A DNA stretch of 64,000 nucleotides from positions 3,304,740 through 3,368,739 of the forward strand of contig VWZP01001440.1 of the NCBI GenBank assembly GCA_013396995.1. The letters run 5' to 3'. The stretch comes from Dicaeum eximium. Lineage: Eukaryota; Chordata; Aves; Passeriformes; Dicaeidae. The notes under the pieces are model-generated. The model saw only the letters and a list, made by a program, of their open reading frames with translations. It was not told the origin of the DNA and ran no database searches. Positions 13,049 to 24,586 of the stretch are shown in pieces (positions within the stretch are counted from its first letter, which is position 1; the number at the start of each line of letters is the position of its first letter). Position numbers and translations under genes: made by a program.

Positions 13049-14156
13049 CGGCTGCCTCATACCTTGTTAAAGCCTTGGCACTTCTCAGAGTTTTCAGTGC
13101 TCCCATTCTGCTTCATAACCTAGCAGAAAATGATGCCTTTTTGTATGTTACTATGTTTTCTGCTAATAGTGAGATAAACGTGGTGTATAAGAGGGTCTGA
13201 TGGGTGACAGAGCTGGCAAAAAGTGGCTCAGAGCAGGACAGGTGAAAAAGGTGGGATCTTTCCTCTGACTTCTCCCTTTGGGTGGCAGCAAACTATTCAT
13301 CTGCCTTGCCATACTGCATAAAACCATAACCTAAGGGTAGAACTGTGCCCTGTCATGAAGGAGTGTGTTTTCTTAGCAATTAGCAACCTGTTTATTGGAA
13401 GGTAAAACCAAGGTTGTCATTACCAGCTTCTGTTCACAACAGGCTATGGCTAGCCAGTAAGAAATGCTTCAATCACAGGCTGCAAAGAAAGCAATTATCT
13501 GTTAAAATTAATCATAAGTAGAAAGTAAGAACAGCTTGCTTTTATTTCTATTCTGTTGCCTCTCACCCAGCATAATTTCCATGTGGATTGTGAAAAATTA
13601 TTACCTTATGGCTGCCTGGTGTGAAGGGACACTTTAAGACAATCATCCAGCATCAGTGCAAACTTCCTATGAATGAGACAAACCCAACCTCTTACTATCC
13701 CCTCCCCAAATAAAATGCTAACCTGGCCAAAAGCTATTCTGTATTCCTGCTTTGCAAGGACTGCACATGCCAAGGGCAAGGCCGGACTTCCCAGAGCTCT
13801 GCCCTGGGGTGCCGGCGCTTCCCAAGGGCGCTACTCTGCCTCCCACCTCCTCTGCATCCCACGGCTTTCCAGAGCCTTCGGAGGGCCCAGGCTGTAGATC
13901 ACATCCACACAGGCTTACTGAGAAACTACACTGGCCATCTGCTTTGAGCAAACAATAACTGTAAAGAAATAATAATAAAAAAATCCCTGCATATGTTACT
14001 TTCTCATTAGGAATGACAGAGAAAACAAATCCTACATGACGGATGGCAGCTCTGCCACTTGCTGCCTTACCGGCAAGCATTCCTTCCCTGGAGAGGAGAG
14101 TCTTAATAATACAGCCTTCCTATTATAATACATAATACAGACTTAAGTATTTTGCA

Positions 14157-14926
14157 NNNNNNNNNNNNNNNNNNNNNNNNNNNNNNNNNNNNNNNNNNNN
14201 NNNNNNNNNNNNNNNNNNNNNNNNNNNNNNNNNNNNNNNNNNNNNNNNNNNNNNNNNNNNNNNNNNNNNNNNNNNNNNNNNNNNNNNNNNNNNNNNNNNN
14301 NNNNNNNNNNNNNNNNNNNNNNNNNNNNNNNNNNNNNNNNNNNNNNNNNNNNNNNNNNNNNNNNNNNNNNNNNNNNNNNNNNNNNNNNNNNNNNNNNNNN
14401 NNNNNNNNNNNNNNNNNNNNNNNNNNNNNNNNNNNNNNNNNNNNNNNNNNNNNNNNNNNNNNNNNNNNNNNNNNNNNNNNNNNNNNNNNNNNNNNNNNNN
14501 NNNNNNNNNNNNNNNNNNNNNNNNNNNNNNNNNNNNNNNNNNNNNNNNNNNNNNNNNNNNNNNNNNNNNNNNNNNNNNNNNNNNNNNNNNNNNNNNNNNN
14601 NNNNNNNNNNNNNNNNNNNNNNNNNNNNNNNNNNNNNNNNNNNNNNNNNNNNNNNNNNNNNNNNNNNNNNNNNNNNNNNNNNNNNNNNNNNNNNNNNNNN
14701 NNNNNNNNNNNNNNNNNNNNNNNNNNNNNNNNNNNNNNNNNNNNNNNNNNNNNNNNNNNNNNNNNNNNNNNNNNNNNNNNNNNNNNNNNNNNNNNNNNNN
14801 NNNNNNNNNNNNNNNNNNNNNNNNNNNNNNNNNNNNNNNNNNNNNNNNNNNNNNNNNNNNNNNNNNNNNNNNNNNNNNNNNNNNNNNNNNNNNNNNNNNN
14901 NNNNNNNNNNNNNNNNNNNNNNNNNN
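14157..14926. other. Assembly gap (770 Ns)
   Basis: Every base from 14157 to 14926 is N. The left flank is AT-rich and the right flank is strongly GC-rich. Such gaps in draft bird assemblies often fall in CpG-island promoters that sequence poorly. TMEM177, the next gene on the + strand, lacks any visible first exon, so its promoter and exon 1 probably sit here. The true length may differ from 770. Confidence 0.99.
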
Positions 14927-15060
14927 CGGGTGGTTCCGGCAGCCGGGCCCCGGGGTTGTGGTTTTCTGCCACCCTCCTCTTCTATATTTTTAATTTTTAT
15001 GACAGCCGGAGGCCTGGAGCCGGGTCCGGCCCGCGCCGCATTTTCTGATCGATCCTGCTT
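14927..15060 (+). promoter_or_regulatory. TMEM177: Right edge of probable TMEM177 CpG-island promoter / first exon
   Basis: The sequence leaving the gap is GC- and CpG-rich (for example GGCAGCCGGGCCCCGG and GGGTCCGGCCCGCGCCGC), then drops abruptly to AT-rich background after about 15060. No strong splice donor is visible in it, so the exon-intron junction may lie inside the gap. The assignment to TMEM177 is inferred from position and strand. The island could instead serve an unrelated non-coding transcript. Confidence 0.45.
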
Positions 15061-15586
15061 TAAGTTGGGCTTGCCCCTCCACTACGTGCGATTTTAAAGC
15101 AATAAATATAGTGACACACACGTGTTGTGGCCAAACCTGCCCAGATATGCCCCATCTGAACTTCAGCTGTTGAGATGTCTGAGTTCAGTGAGAATTAAGT
15201 GCCTATGACACCTCAGAGATAGAAAGTACTTCAGCATTGAGGGAGGCCGCCGTGTGCCCGTGGTGGTGGCTTCATGGTTACTACTCGATTAAATGTGCAG
15301 GATATGGGCCATGTAAAGTGCCTGGCAGTTTCCGGTTGCTTTCCTCAAACATAAACTGCACAAAGTTTATGAATAGAAATAAAGATGTATACGGTTATGG
15401 TTGCAGTAGGATATCTGCAGGAGCTGAGCGTCTACACTGACCCTTAGGGAAGGTTTAAAAGAAGCATAAATGCTAAAATGTATTGTGGGCAGTTTTATTT
15501 TCCTGGGTATTGACTGTTATGAGAAAACATACTCTGTGGCATTTCCTGCTTACTTTTACATTCGATGTGCAAGGTTACATTTGATC

Positions 15587-15627
15587 ATGCAAGAAAGGAG
15601 TTTTCATTTGGTAATGCAAGAAAGGAG
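15587..15627. repeat. Short direct repeat (14-bp unit, 27-bp offset)
   Basis: ATGCAAGAAAGGAG occurs at 15587-15600 and at 15614-15627. Each copy is followed, directly or after 7 bases, by a TTTTCA motif. It looks like a partly decayed tandem duplication. Confidence 0.75.
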
Positions 15628-17152
15628 AGCAGAGTTTTCAGTGTGGTCTGTCCTTCCCCACATGGGTGTGGATGTAAGCTGAAGAGGGACTATTTTTCTT
15701 GCAGCATTTCTAATCTTAAAACTATGTTAGCCAGCTTCAGTGAGAGGGTATTCTCTGACAGGAGAAACCTCTAAAGTCCCTGCCTCAGCTTCACATGAGG
15801 ATCAAGTGATAGGCTCCCTAAAATCATCCCCTTGCACTTCCCCCTGCGCTGTAAATGATGTCACATTTTCAATCAGATCTAGACTACCACATTTGCTGAG
15901 AGGTCATAAACTTCAAAATGGTGATTTGAGTTTAAGTATTACCATTTTCTGGTTTTTAGTTCTATTATCAAGCAGATTTTCTCCTGAAATTTGGTTTCAT
16001 CCAAGCTCTTGGCTCTAGCATGTTTTTATTAAATAATATTGTCAAAAAACTCACCAACTGTGTCTGCAGCAGAATGTGAGAATACCAGTAGTTATTACAC
16101 TAAGAAATACATATTAAATTGCTGTATGATTACATACCTCATTGTTTTTATTAAGCACTCAGTGTGTGTTCAGTGCAGCATAAACATTAAACAAGATTAT
16201 TCTTCCCCTAGTGAATTTACAATCTGAAATATCTTCATAGGAAGGAGCAGTAATAACATATCATTAAAACACCTTTAAATTAATCTCTTTTTGTTTCCCT
16301 GTGGTTAACACTCATTTGCTGTTGATCATGACTGGTGTATCCTGGCATGTCCTGTAGTGCTCTTTGATGATGACAACAGACCCCAGTTGTCCACTCTGCC
16401 CCTCTGTGAGAAGTTCTTGTTCGGCACATGTGGAAGGAGAGCATATGTCCCTGCTTCAGCTGCTGCCATGCAAAGCCCAGCAGCATAGCTGAGACCCACC
16501 TTTGATGGTACTCCACGCTAAGACTTTGGTTGTTGTATCAAAGCACAATTTCCTTCTGCCACCTCGGCTTCCTGTGAGGACAGCTGGAAACGCTCATGTC
16601 TTTAACAGCTGCAGCAAGATTCTATGAAGCTCGTGTGCTAAAGCCCTGAGAGAAGAGACTCTGCAAATGGAAAGAGTGGTGTCCAGCTTTCACTGATTTC
16701 TGCTGGATTTAGATGCCTAATTCACTTTTATACCTTCATAGTAGTACCATTCTAGGCAGGAATTCTGTGGCTAATATAATTTTTTTTAAGAAGAAATTGG
16801 AGGTTTCCTGGGTAGAGCATGTAATGTGGCTTGGATCATAAAAAGAACAAATGCTTCCCAAGGGAAGCAGGACTCTTGAACTGAACAAGTTGGCAGGTTT
16901 GAAAGTTTAGAAGTTTATTTGCTTATTCAAAGAGTCATAACGTAGTCGCAGGCCCTGAAACAATTCATGTTCCAGTTTCTGCTCTAGATTGAACATAGTA
17001 TTTGTCAGACAAATTATTTCAGAGACAAATTTTTAAAAGTAGCTACTGAAAGCATGCTGCTTTCTGAAAATAGCTTTTTGCTGAGTAAGCTACAATCACT
17101 GCCTGGAAATTGAAATCTGAAAGAAAGAAACAATGTAGAAAAAACACATACT

Positions 17153-17194
17153 GTTTTTGGTTGGTTGGTTTTTTGTTGTTTGGGTTGGTTTTTT
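17153..17194. repeat. G/T low-complexity tract
   Basis: GGTT and GTT/TTT units (TTGGTTGGTTGG-like) run together without A or C. It is simple sequence inside the presumed TMEM177 intron. Confidence 0.75.
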
Positions 17195-17732
17195 AATAGT
17201 GGGCTTGACTATCCAGAACAAATTCCTAAAGGAAAATTCTGGTTCCTGAAATTTTTCAAATCAAAATGTGATCCTGTTTTGAAAGCTGTAGTCAAACTCG
17301 GCTTATTGAATTTAGTATTCAGGTTACTGATTAAAATTTTTGCAGCTGTACTGTAGAGGAGGTTGGCATATACTGATCTAATTATTGGCTCTTTCTGACC
17401 TCAATATCTATAGACTGTATAGTGGAAGGCAAGAGTGGGATTGTGCTAGCACGGAGTAGACAAGTATGTTGGGTAAATACAGGGTGTGTATTGATTGCTG
17501 GGTGAGGAGGAAGTGTGGTGGCTTTAGTATTGTCTTCATTGTGGTAAATTGATTTACTGGAGGAAAGGGAGAAGTTAATTCTTCATATCAATCATCCTGC
17601 ATTACAAGGCCCAAAAATTATTGCATATCTCTTCCTCTGCAAAGATGGTTTGTTAATGTAAAAAAATGTCTCTTTGGTTAATGTGCTCTGCTTCTTGTCA
17701 TGTTTTTCTTCGGTTGTTTGGGTTTTTTTTAG

Positions 17733-17807
17733 TACTGGAGAGATGACAAACCTATCTATGCACACTTTAATTCCTGGTTTTGTGTTATGAACAGGTTAGG
17801 ATTGGCT
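17733..17807 (+). other. TMEM177: TMEM177 last-exon leader and splice-acceptor region
   Basis: Two acceptors are visible. One is TTTTTTTTAG at 17732, giving an exon that starts at 17733. The other is TTTTGTGTTATGAACAG at 17794, giving an exon that starts at 17795. From 17733 the TMEM177 frame stays open (18 codons, then an in-frame ATG at 17787), so the upstream frame is not closed by a stop within this exon. The chosen coding start at 17808 has purine -3 and G +4 and follows either acceptor. The part from 17733 to 17807 is probably 5' UTR. Confidence 0.55.
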
Positions 17808-18758
17808 ATGGCAGTGCAGTTCCTGCGGAAGGCATCTGTGTGGTTAAAGAAGCACAAGATCCCTGTGTTGGCCGTTTCTTGCATGGGACTGCTTGGCACT
17901 AACCTTTCCTATCATGTGTTTCCTGAGCAGACCTTCAAACTGTTGCACGAGTGCTGGTCACAGGGGCAGCCTGCTAAGCTTTCAGAGAAGCTCTGTGGTG
18001 TGTTTCAGGATGTCCTTCAAGATATGGGTGTGAAGTCCACTGACTCCTACAGAGCCTTTGCAGCTTCCAGCTTCCACCCTGTGAGCGCTGGAATTCCCTG
18101 GCTGCCTGCAGGCTGTTTGGTGGGCATCCCGCCTAACTTTGATAGCACAGCTGAGGATAAAAAAGGAATAGTCAACCATGTTGTTGTAATAAATGGCAAG
18201 GAAGTAGACTGGGAGAGCAGTGAAGGCGTGGCTTTGAAGGAAGCTCTCACCTTTTCCCTTAAAGCTCAGAAGTTTGCCATTGCCAGAGAAGTTGTGTACT
18301 TGCAGAGTGGCAGCCCTTTAGCAGGTGCAGTTGTGGCTCCGACTTGCTTGGCTGGGACATTTGTCTGTGGGGGAGCTCTGAAGCTGCTTCTGGGGTTATC
18401 CACCGGCCCTGTGATCCTCCGCAGCCTCTGTAACCTTGTCACTGCCATGGGAGGACTGCTCTGCTACTATGTCTCTTCTGATGCCATCACCCATCATCTG
18501 GACTGCAGGGCTGACACAAAGGCAGCCAGGCTTTCTGAGGACTATGCCAGAGGTGGCCTTGAATTTTATGATAAAATCTTGTCCCGTAACAGGATTTTTC
18601 GTGGTCTGATGGGCAAAGAAGGGATGAAAATGTATGCCCCGAGTGGTAACCTCTTCCCAAGGCACTGGTTCAGAATGAAGTATACCCCATACACTTACCG
18701 GAGAACTTTGATTCTTAATATTTTAAGAGAGCTCCAGGCATCTGATGGGAGTGCTTGA
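17808..18758 (+). CDS. TMEM177: Transmembrane protein 177 (mitochondrial COX20-associated assembly factor)
   Basis: This single-exon gene encodes 316 residues; human TMEM177 has 311 and also has an intronless coding region. The family is a mitochondrial inner-membrane protein that binds and stabilises COX20 and so supports maturation of COX2 in cytochrome c oxidase. Recognisable family blocks are SYHVFPE (residues 34-40), FQDVLQDMGV (66-75), HPVSAGIPWLPAG with VGIPPNF (90-111), VDWES (133-137), AQKFAIAREVVYL (153-165), APTCLAGTFVCGG (177-189) and YAPSGNLFPRHWFRMKYTPYTYRR (276-299). The N-terminus is basic (R7, K8, K14, K15, K17) before a hydrophobic stretch at about 18-35. Two strong membrane segments lie at about 168-197 and 202-223. 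I chose the ATG at 17808 because MAVQFLRKAS aligns with the human start to within one residue and has a good initiation context; an in-frame ATG at 17787 would add seven residues. The frame is intact to TGA at 18756. Confidence 0.96.
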   Translation: MAVQFLRKASVWLKKHKIPVLAVSCMGLLGTNLSYHVFPEQTFKLLHECWSQGQPAKLSEKLCGVFQDVLQDMGVKSTDSYRAFAASSFHPVSAGIPWLPAGCLVGIPPNFDSTAEDKKGIVNHVVVINGKEVDWESSEGVALKEALTFSLKAQKFAIAREVVYLQSGSPLAGAVVAPTCLAGTFVCGGALKLLLGLSTGPVILRSLCNLVTAMGGLLCYYVSSDAITHHLDCRADTKAARLSEDYARGGLEFYDKILSRNRIFRGLMGKEGMKMYAPSGNLFPRHWFRMKYTPYTYRRTLILNILRELQASDGSA

Positions 18759-18915
18759 ATTTTAAATTTGTGAATTATGTATTTTGGAACACCTCTGTGC
18801 TGCTTTTTTTTTTTTCCTTCTGTATCTTCATTAGAATTTTGGGGTTTATTTTTTGCATATAGTTCAAGAAGAGTTATTGCACGTTTCTTGAATAAAGAAT
18901 TCTCTCTTAAAATAT
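18759..18915 (+). other. TMEM177: TMEM177 3' untranslated region
   Basis: The sequence after the stop is T-rich and non-coding, with one AATAAA hexamer at 18891-18896. A GT-rich stretch (GTTCTGTGTG) near 18940-18949 could serve as the downstream element. Cleavage would fall about 15-25 bases past the hexamer, giving a short 3' UTR of roughly 155 bases. A longer UTR using later signals cannot be excluded. Confidence 0.6.
18891..18896 (+). promoter_or_regulatory. TMEM177: Poly(A) signal AATAAA of TMEM177
   Basis: A canonical AATAAA lies 133 bases after the TMEM177 stop codon and is the first one downstream. A GT-rich element follows about 45 bases later. Confidence 0.7.
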
Positions 18916-21036
18916 TAACGACTTGCTTCCAAAGTGCTAAGTTCTGTGTGCATCTCAAATCACAAGACTGCTGAGAAGGGAAACTTTTCAGACGCTGATC
19001 TGGAAGTTCTGCTGTGCTGCTTTGCCTTCCTGCCATTTCAGTCTGGCAAATTGGGAGGGTCAAGTCCAGCGGAGAGTTTTGGGATCATTGTCATTTAAAC
19101 TGGGGTGTTTGCTGTTTCTCCTGTGGAACAACACAAAGATTTTTTTTTTTTAAAAGTGTGGTTATATAAATATCAAGACAGAGTGTTTTATGTAAGTTCT
19201 TGTGCTGTGTATATTCTTATGCTGCAATCACTGTTCTTCAGTAGGAGACATTAGTTATGCTGCAATTCCTACCAGTACAGACAGATTATCACCAGCACCT
19301 GCATCATTTGCTTAAATCTAGTTCTGCTCTCTCTAGTATGTGGTGACTGCAGTGTCACCATAAATGTTTCCCAGGAATGGTAGTATGTAACAGGACTGTT
19401 CTGGATTGGTTGTTTCATGACAAGTGGGATAAGCATGTTGAAAAAAGGTTTTTCTGTTTGCTTTGGTGTTATTTTTTGTTTCATTTAAAAATACGTGTAG
19501 ATGTATGTCACCTCTTATGTCAGTGAAGGCAAGGTATGAGACATAAGTCTGGCATTTGGTGCAGAAACTGGTGAGGTCTTTGATGAAGAGCTGCCAAAGG
19601 AAATTATTCTCCTGTAGCCAACTGGCTTAAGAAGATTTTGTCTGGCAGGCCAAACTTTGCCCAGGATTACTAATCTTCTAGAAAAGTCCTTAGTGCATGG
19701 GCAGTAAACTTTCCACTATAGCCTCACCTTGATTTTTGAGGTGATAGTTCTCAAACTTTGTGGTTCCCTCTTTTCTGTGTTTCTATTGCTGTTCCAGTAG
19801 CTCTCCCTGGTGACATCAGAGTAGGTCTCCTCACCTCTGTCATCCTTCTCACCAGCAACTTCTATTATTTTGTGTCTTCTCAGTCAGAGATGTGCTGAGT
19901 GTCCTCTCTGCCCTGGTTTTGTTGTTTCTTCATCTGCTACGATAAGAACTGACATGCCTGTGTTTGCTCAAAGCATTACTGAGTTCTGTTTTCCTTTTGA
20001 ATCACACAGTGACATAAAATTGATATTCTGGCTGCTGAAGCACTGCTGTTGTTTTCCATTGCTGTAGCCATGCATGTGAGATATTTGAGTTTCTGCTGAA
20101 GTTATCTGTGCCCTGTGCTTCTGAAACATCACCTATTGCTTGCACTCGTCCTCATCTCATCAGGTCATGATATGCCTCTCTGGTGCTTTTCTGACTGTAA
20201 GGCATAAAGCTGTTGTTTTTATGTCCTTTGTGAAAGAGTTTGATAAAATTTCCTGGTCTCTGGCATAAAAAGAGATTTTATCTTTAGGCAGGAGTCTTTA
20301 AAAGCTTTGGGCTAATTTTTTTTTAACTTGTCTTCCAGATAAATCCAATATAAGACATCACAGAAGTTTATTGGTAGAGTGACATAGTAACTCAAGACTG
20401 GAATATAATTCCTGATTTATATAGCCTGTGAGTTCAGTTCATCCTCCTGTTACTCCTTCAGACAAGTCTAAACTCCATGAAATATTCTCAGAGTGAACTT
20501 GGCCCACTTGGTTTATGTGGTTGAAGGAGCTGCTGCTACATAAACAGTGCAGAGAGGAAATCAAGGCCTTCTTGGAGATTTACAACAAGTAGCAGTTTAA
20601 ACAAAATGAAATTGAAGTAATCTACTTGTCTTTTACCACTCCTTATTGTGCTTTTCATCAAGATGCCTGCAGCTAGTGTGGTTATTTGACATTCTCAGGG
20701 TGTCAAGCCCCAGTGATGCTAATGGGTTTTGAAGCTGTGCACTTCACTTGACTCTTGCAGTGGGATTCTCCAAGAAGCTCCGTGTATCTGTAAATGCTGT
20801 GTCCCATTTATCCTTCTTGAAACTTGCTGTGGCACATTGGTGTTGGTAAGGAAGGGCTGGCTAGCATCAAGATGCATGATCCTTCTTTCCAAAGACAGAT
20901 TGTTGCCAAGGGCTTATACACCTCCATCTCTATACAGCTGAGCACAGTGTCATAGTGTCAATATAGGGAAAACAGGAATTGCAATCACAACTGCTAAGTC
21001 AGATTTCCCTAAACTTCGGGAATGTGCAGGTTGTCC

Positions 21037-21058
21037 TGTGTGTGTGTGTGTGTGTGTG
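21037..21058. repeat. (TG)11 microsatellite
   Basis: Eleven uninterrupted TG units form a simple repeat that is probably polymorphic in length. Confidence 0.95.
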
Positions 21059-24000
21059 TTGCCAGGCAATTGCTGTTTGCAAGATCACCCATGCTCTTTG
21101 GCAAGTAAGAATAGCACAACTCAAATACATGGCCATGGCAATACTCATGAAAAGCCTTTAATTATACTGCAGATGTTTTTCTGTAGGTAGAACTATCACT
21201 GAAATCAAACATGAACTCCATATACTGGTGATAAAATGTTCTGGTTTTGAGAGTTCACTAGAAGCAAGCACCCCAGAATTAAAGGTGTAAATGTTCCATA
21301 CTAACAATGGTCTGATGTGGAAAAGCAAGTTCATTCAGTGACCCAGAAAAGGCCAAACAAATTGGTTTGTAAATCATGTCAGTGAATAGCATCCCCCAGC
21401 TTTGAAGCTGAAAATCTGAGGAATTTGAAGAACTGGTTTTAGTGTTAACTGTCTTGTCTTTTGCTGCTCAGACAAGGCAGACCTTGTACCAATTTTTGTG
21501 TAGAAAAGCAACAAAAAATGTTAAACTAAAAGGAGTTGTTAGGAGATGTGGATAAAAGAAGTCTAAGTTTAGAAACCGCAAAAGCAGAGATGTCAGTGGA
21601 ATAATGAGCTCTCATAAAAATGGGTACTATCTACAGATATGAAGCTCTCTGTCTGGTAAAGTGATTAAAGGATAAAGAACTATGAGTAGCAAATGACCAA
21701 AATGAGTTGTTAGTTTAAATATAGATAAAATCTAGTTTTAAAAGGGATTTGCTTGACTGGTTTATTTGTGTTGCTATTCTGAATGTTCTAGGTAACTGAA
21801 AAGAAAATGATCCTTGTAACTTCTCTTTTATATAAAAGTAATTCTTGCTGCTACATAAAGCTTTAGTGGGTGATGCTGCAAGAGATGAGGGTCACCAGGG
21901 TGCTTTGCTCAGAATTCCCACTGAAGTGCAAGAAATGTACTCCAGGGCCTGACTCTCTTTTTTTTTATCCTAAAAATTGCAGTTTCTCATTGTGGAGATA
22001 CCTTCAGCTTGTTTAATGGCCAAAACCTAAAGTTGTCAGAAAAGAGCAAGATTGAGAGCTAGACAGTTTTCTTGAAGACAAACAAACTATGGAAGTCATC
22101 TGGTTACAGCGATTCCTGAATCAGCTGCTATGGGTATCTGGCTTCTCTAGCAGTTTGCAGAAGCAGGAGCTTCAGAGAGAGGGAAGTCTCCACCCAGGTG
22201 GCACTGAGTAAAGTATGTGGACTTGTCCAGAGGGATTCTGTTGAAATGTAGTGGTCCTTTAGAAAACAGCCTTTTTTATTACAGTAGAGCACTGCTATCA
22301 CACCTTTTCACATTAAAGTGGTTTCCAGAATATGACAGATAAGATGGTGAGAGAGCAGACTGCAGAGCTGTGGAGCTTCTTGCCCTGCAGGGAAAGCTGG
22401 TGGTGTTGGGAGAGGTGATGCTGGGAAGAGCCTACTATTGTTTTGCCCTTGGCTGTATCAGTTGTGAAACGCCCACAGTGGCAAAGTATGGCTTGCATGG
22501 GTGGGGTGTGAATTTCAATGTATGAATCAAATGACTGAAACACAGGTGGCTTTCACCAGAGGAACAAATGGAGAGGATGCATCAAGGAGTGAGTACTGCT
22601 ATGTGCAGTATGTGGGCTGTGTCCTGCAACTGTTATCTGCTCTGTTATCTGTTCACTAAAAGCTCCATGTAGGTGTGATTACATTAATACAAAAATCAGT
22701 AAGTTGCAGACAATCTGCTATCCATGCATCCAGTCCCTCCCTGATTTCACTCATGTCAGCTAGATGTGTATATTATTGAAAGGCAGAATGCCCTTCAAGC
22801 AGAAGAATGCTAATATAGGAATACATACTTAAGATCTTATAATAAGGAGGACATCTTCAGGAAGAGAGAAATTTGGTTGGTGTCAAAACCAGACTTAAGA
22901 AAAGAAAAGACAGAAAAACATTATTATTCTCCAGGAATTGGTATGTTAGACAAATTAAACTGAAGGCACTGAAAAATGGCTTATGGATGTTTTGCTGGGC
23001 ATCTTTTTCACTGATAATGTATTGGTTTGTTAAGATGAAGTGAGTATATTCAGACTGCTTGAACTGCCAAATCCATAAAGTGGAGAAAATTACTAAAATT
23101 TGGCCAGAAACCAGTCTGGTTTTCCCACTTGGAAAAGTACAAGCCAAACTCTTAAGCTTCATAGCCAGAAATGAACACTGAAATATCTCTGCAGTTGGAA
23201 GTTTTTACTCTACTCAGTAGGACCAAGTTTGCCGAAATCTATCCAGGTCTCCAATTTTGAGAGAAAGAGTGTTCTTAAAGACTCAGTTTTGTGTCCAAAA
23301 ATGCATTTTGATAAACACAGCCAACCCAAGTGTATGGTTTTTTGATTCCTACCTTAGTTTTTCTGTAGGAAAAACATACTGCTGGAAGAATTTGTGGTGC
23401 TCTCTGCTTGTTTTGAAAAAATAATGATAATTGTCCCCCAAATCATGCTTACTGGAGAACTTTCTTCTGTTTAGGTGTTTTTTTGTTTGTTTTTTCCTCC
23501 CATGGTTGAACTTCCATCATCTGGAAAGTTGGTCCCTTTTCCAGTCCTGACCTTGTTTCTCAGAATCACTTTCTCCTTTGGTCTGCAGGAGCATTACCTT
23601 GTTAATGTAGTCAAGGTGTTAACAGGTTCTTTCAATATAAATGAGCAACAGGTGAAGCTGAAGCTGTGTCCTCCTTTGTGTATGCCAAAACTACTTCTGT
23701 GGAAGTCTTGCAAAACAGCAGATCTCATTAGGGTGACTAAGAGTATTTAGAAAACATAAGACATTGTGAGCCTGATCCCAGGTTCACAGTTCCAGCAGTT
23801 CTTATGGACTGAACATGAAGAAAGGAAATGCAGTATCCAAACAACTTTTATCCAGTAACTGTTTAGTGGTTTAGTGCAGACCTGCTGACCTCTGGAAGCT
23901 TTGTTTATATCATATGCTGGAAATTTTCCAATGGGAATGTTGTTGTTTCTTCATTCTCTGTTTCATTTCCCCTTGCTCAGTTACTCTAATTGCCTCTTCT

Positions 24001-24560
24001 GCCTGCTGACTCATCTTACAAGCTGCTTTAGCTTGCTCAAGCAAGGTTTGTGAACTTTTAAGTGCTCACTTGCTGCTTGCACTTTCATTTGCACCTTCTG
24101 CATTTTCCTACAGTACTTACCTGCCAAAGACCACAGCAGCTTCCATTCTCTTGTGTTTTACTACATTCAGTGTACAATACCACGGTGGCTCTACCAGGTA
24201 TGCTGATCCAAAAAGTCCACACTACTGCTTATTTCCAGCCAGAGAAAATGGAACTTTGCAGAGTTCTGTTACCACAAATACAACTGTCAATGTCAATGTG
24301 AATTGGCTGTGATTGAAGCCATAATTCTGATACAAAAATCAGAAGTGGAATTTTAGAAGTGAAAACTAGTAAATTACACCACTGTAGCTATTAAGAGATT
24401 TAATTTTGTGGAAGTAAAGATAAAACTACAATCTGCATTACTGTTTTAAAGCTACATTGATTCTTAAATGAATTATTATACAATGAAATACTGGATCAAT
24501 TTCTCAGGGAAGAATGAAAATTAAGATCAAGCCATGTTGTAAATAGCAAGCCTGGTTTTG

Positions 24561-24586
24561 AAAAAAAAGAAAAAAATCTTTTTTTT
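24561..24586. repeat. Poly-A/poly-T inverted repeat
   Basis: AAAAAAAAGA (24561-24570) and TCTTTTTTTT (24577-24586) are exact reverse complements separated by six As. A further T-rich run follows to about 24620. It is low-complexity sequence that could form a hairpin. Confidence 0.8.

Larger units (their letters stand above)
1..13700. other. Non-coding/intergenic region upstream of TMEM177
   Basis: I recognise no protein-coding gene here. The open frames are short, overlap one another on both strands and resemble no family I know. In mammals the gene upstream of TMEM177 on the same strand is CFAP221, so its 3' end could lie in or just before this stretch, but I could not identify a CFAP221 exon. 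The region is AT-rich and carries the CR1 fragments and small repeats listed separately. A 33-nt candidate exon at 4755-4787 is discussed in the findings. Confidence 0.6.
15061..17732 (+). other. TMEM177: Presumed TMEM177 intron 1
   Basis: Ordinary AT-rich, non-coding sequence lies between the GC-rich edge of the gap and a good 3' splice site. That site has a T-rich run starting near 17705 and ends in TTTTTTTTAG at 17732. A small 27-bp-offset duplication (15587-15627) and a G/T low-complexity tract (17153-17194) are the only structures I see. The donor is not identified. Confidence 0.5.

Noticed and set aside
14103..15048. Open frames of nearly 300 codons crossing the gap
   Set aside because: Almost all codons are N. 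The frames are artefacts of the gap.
16600..16640. ATTCTATGA at 16620 as a possible CR1 terminus
   Set aside because: The preceding bases do not match a CR1 tail, so the octamer is probably chance.
17787..17807. Use of the upstream ATG as the TMEM177 start
   Set aside because: Its context is weaker at +4, a plausible acceptor at 17794 would remove it, and the human protein aligns from the ATG at 17808. It is kept as an alternative in the findings.
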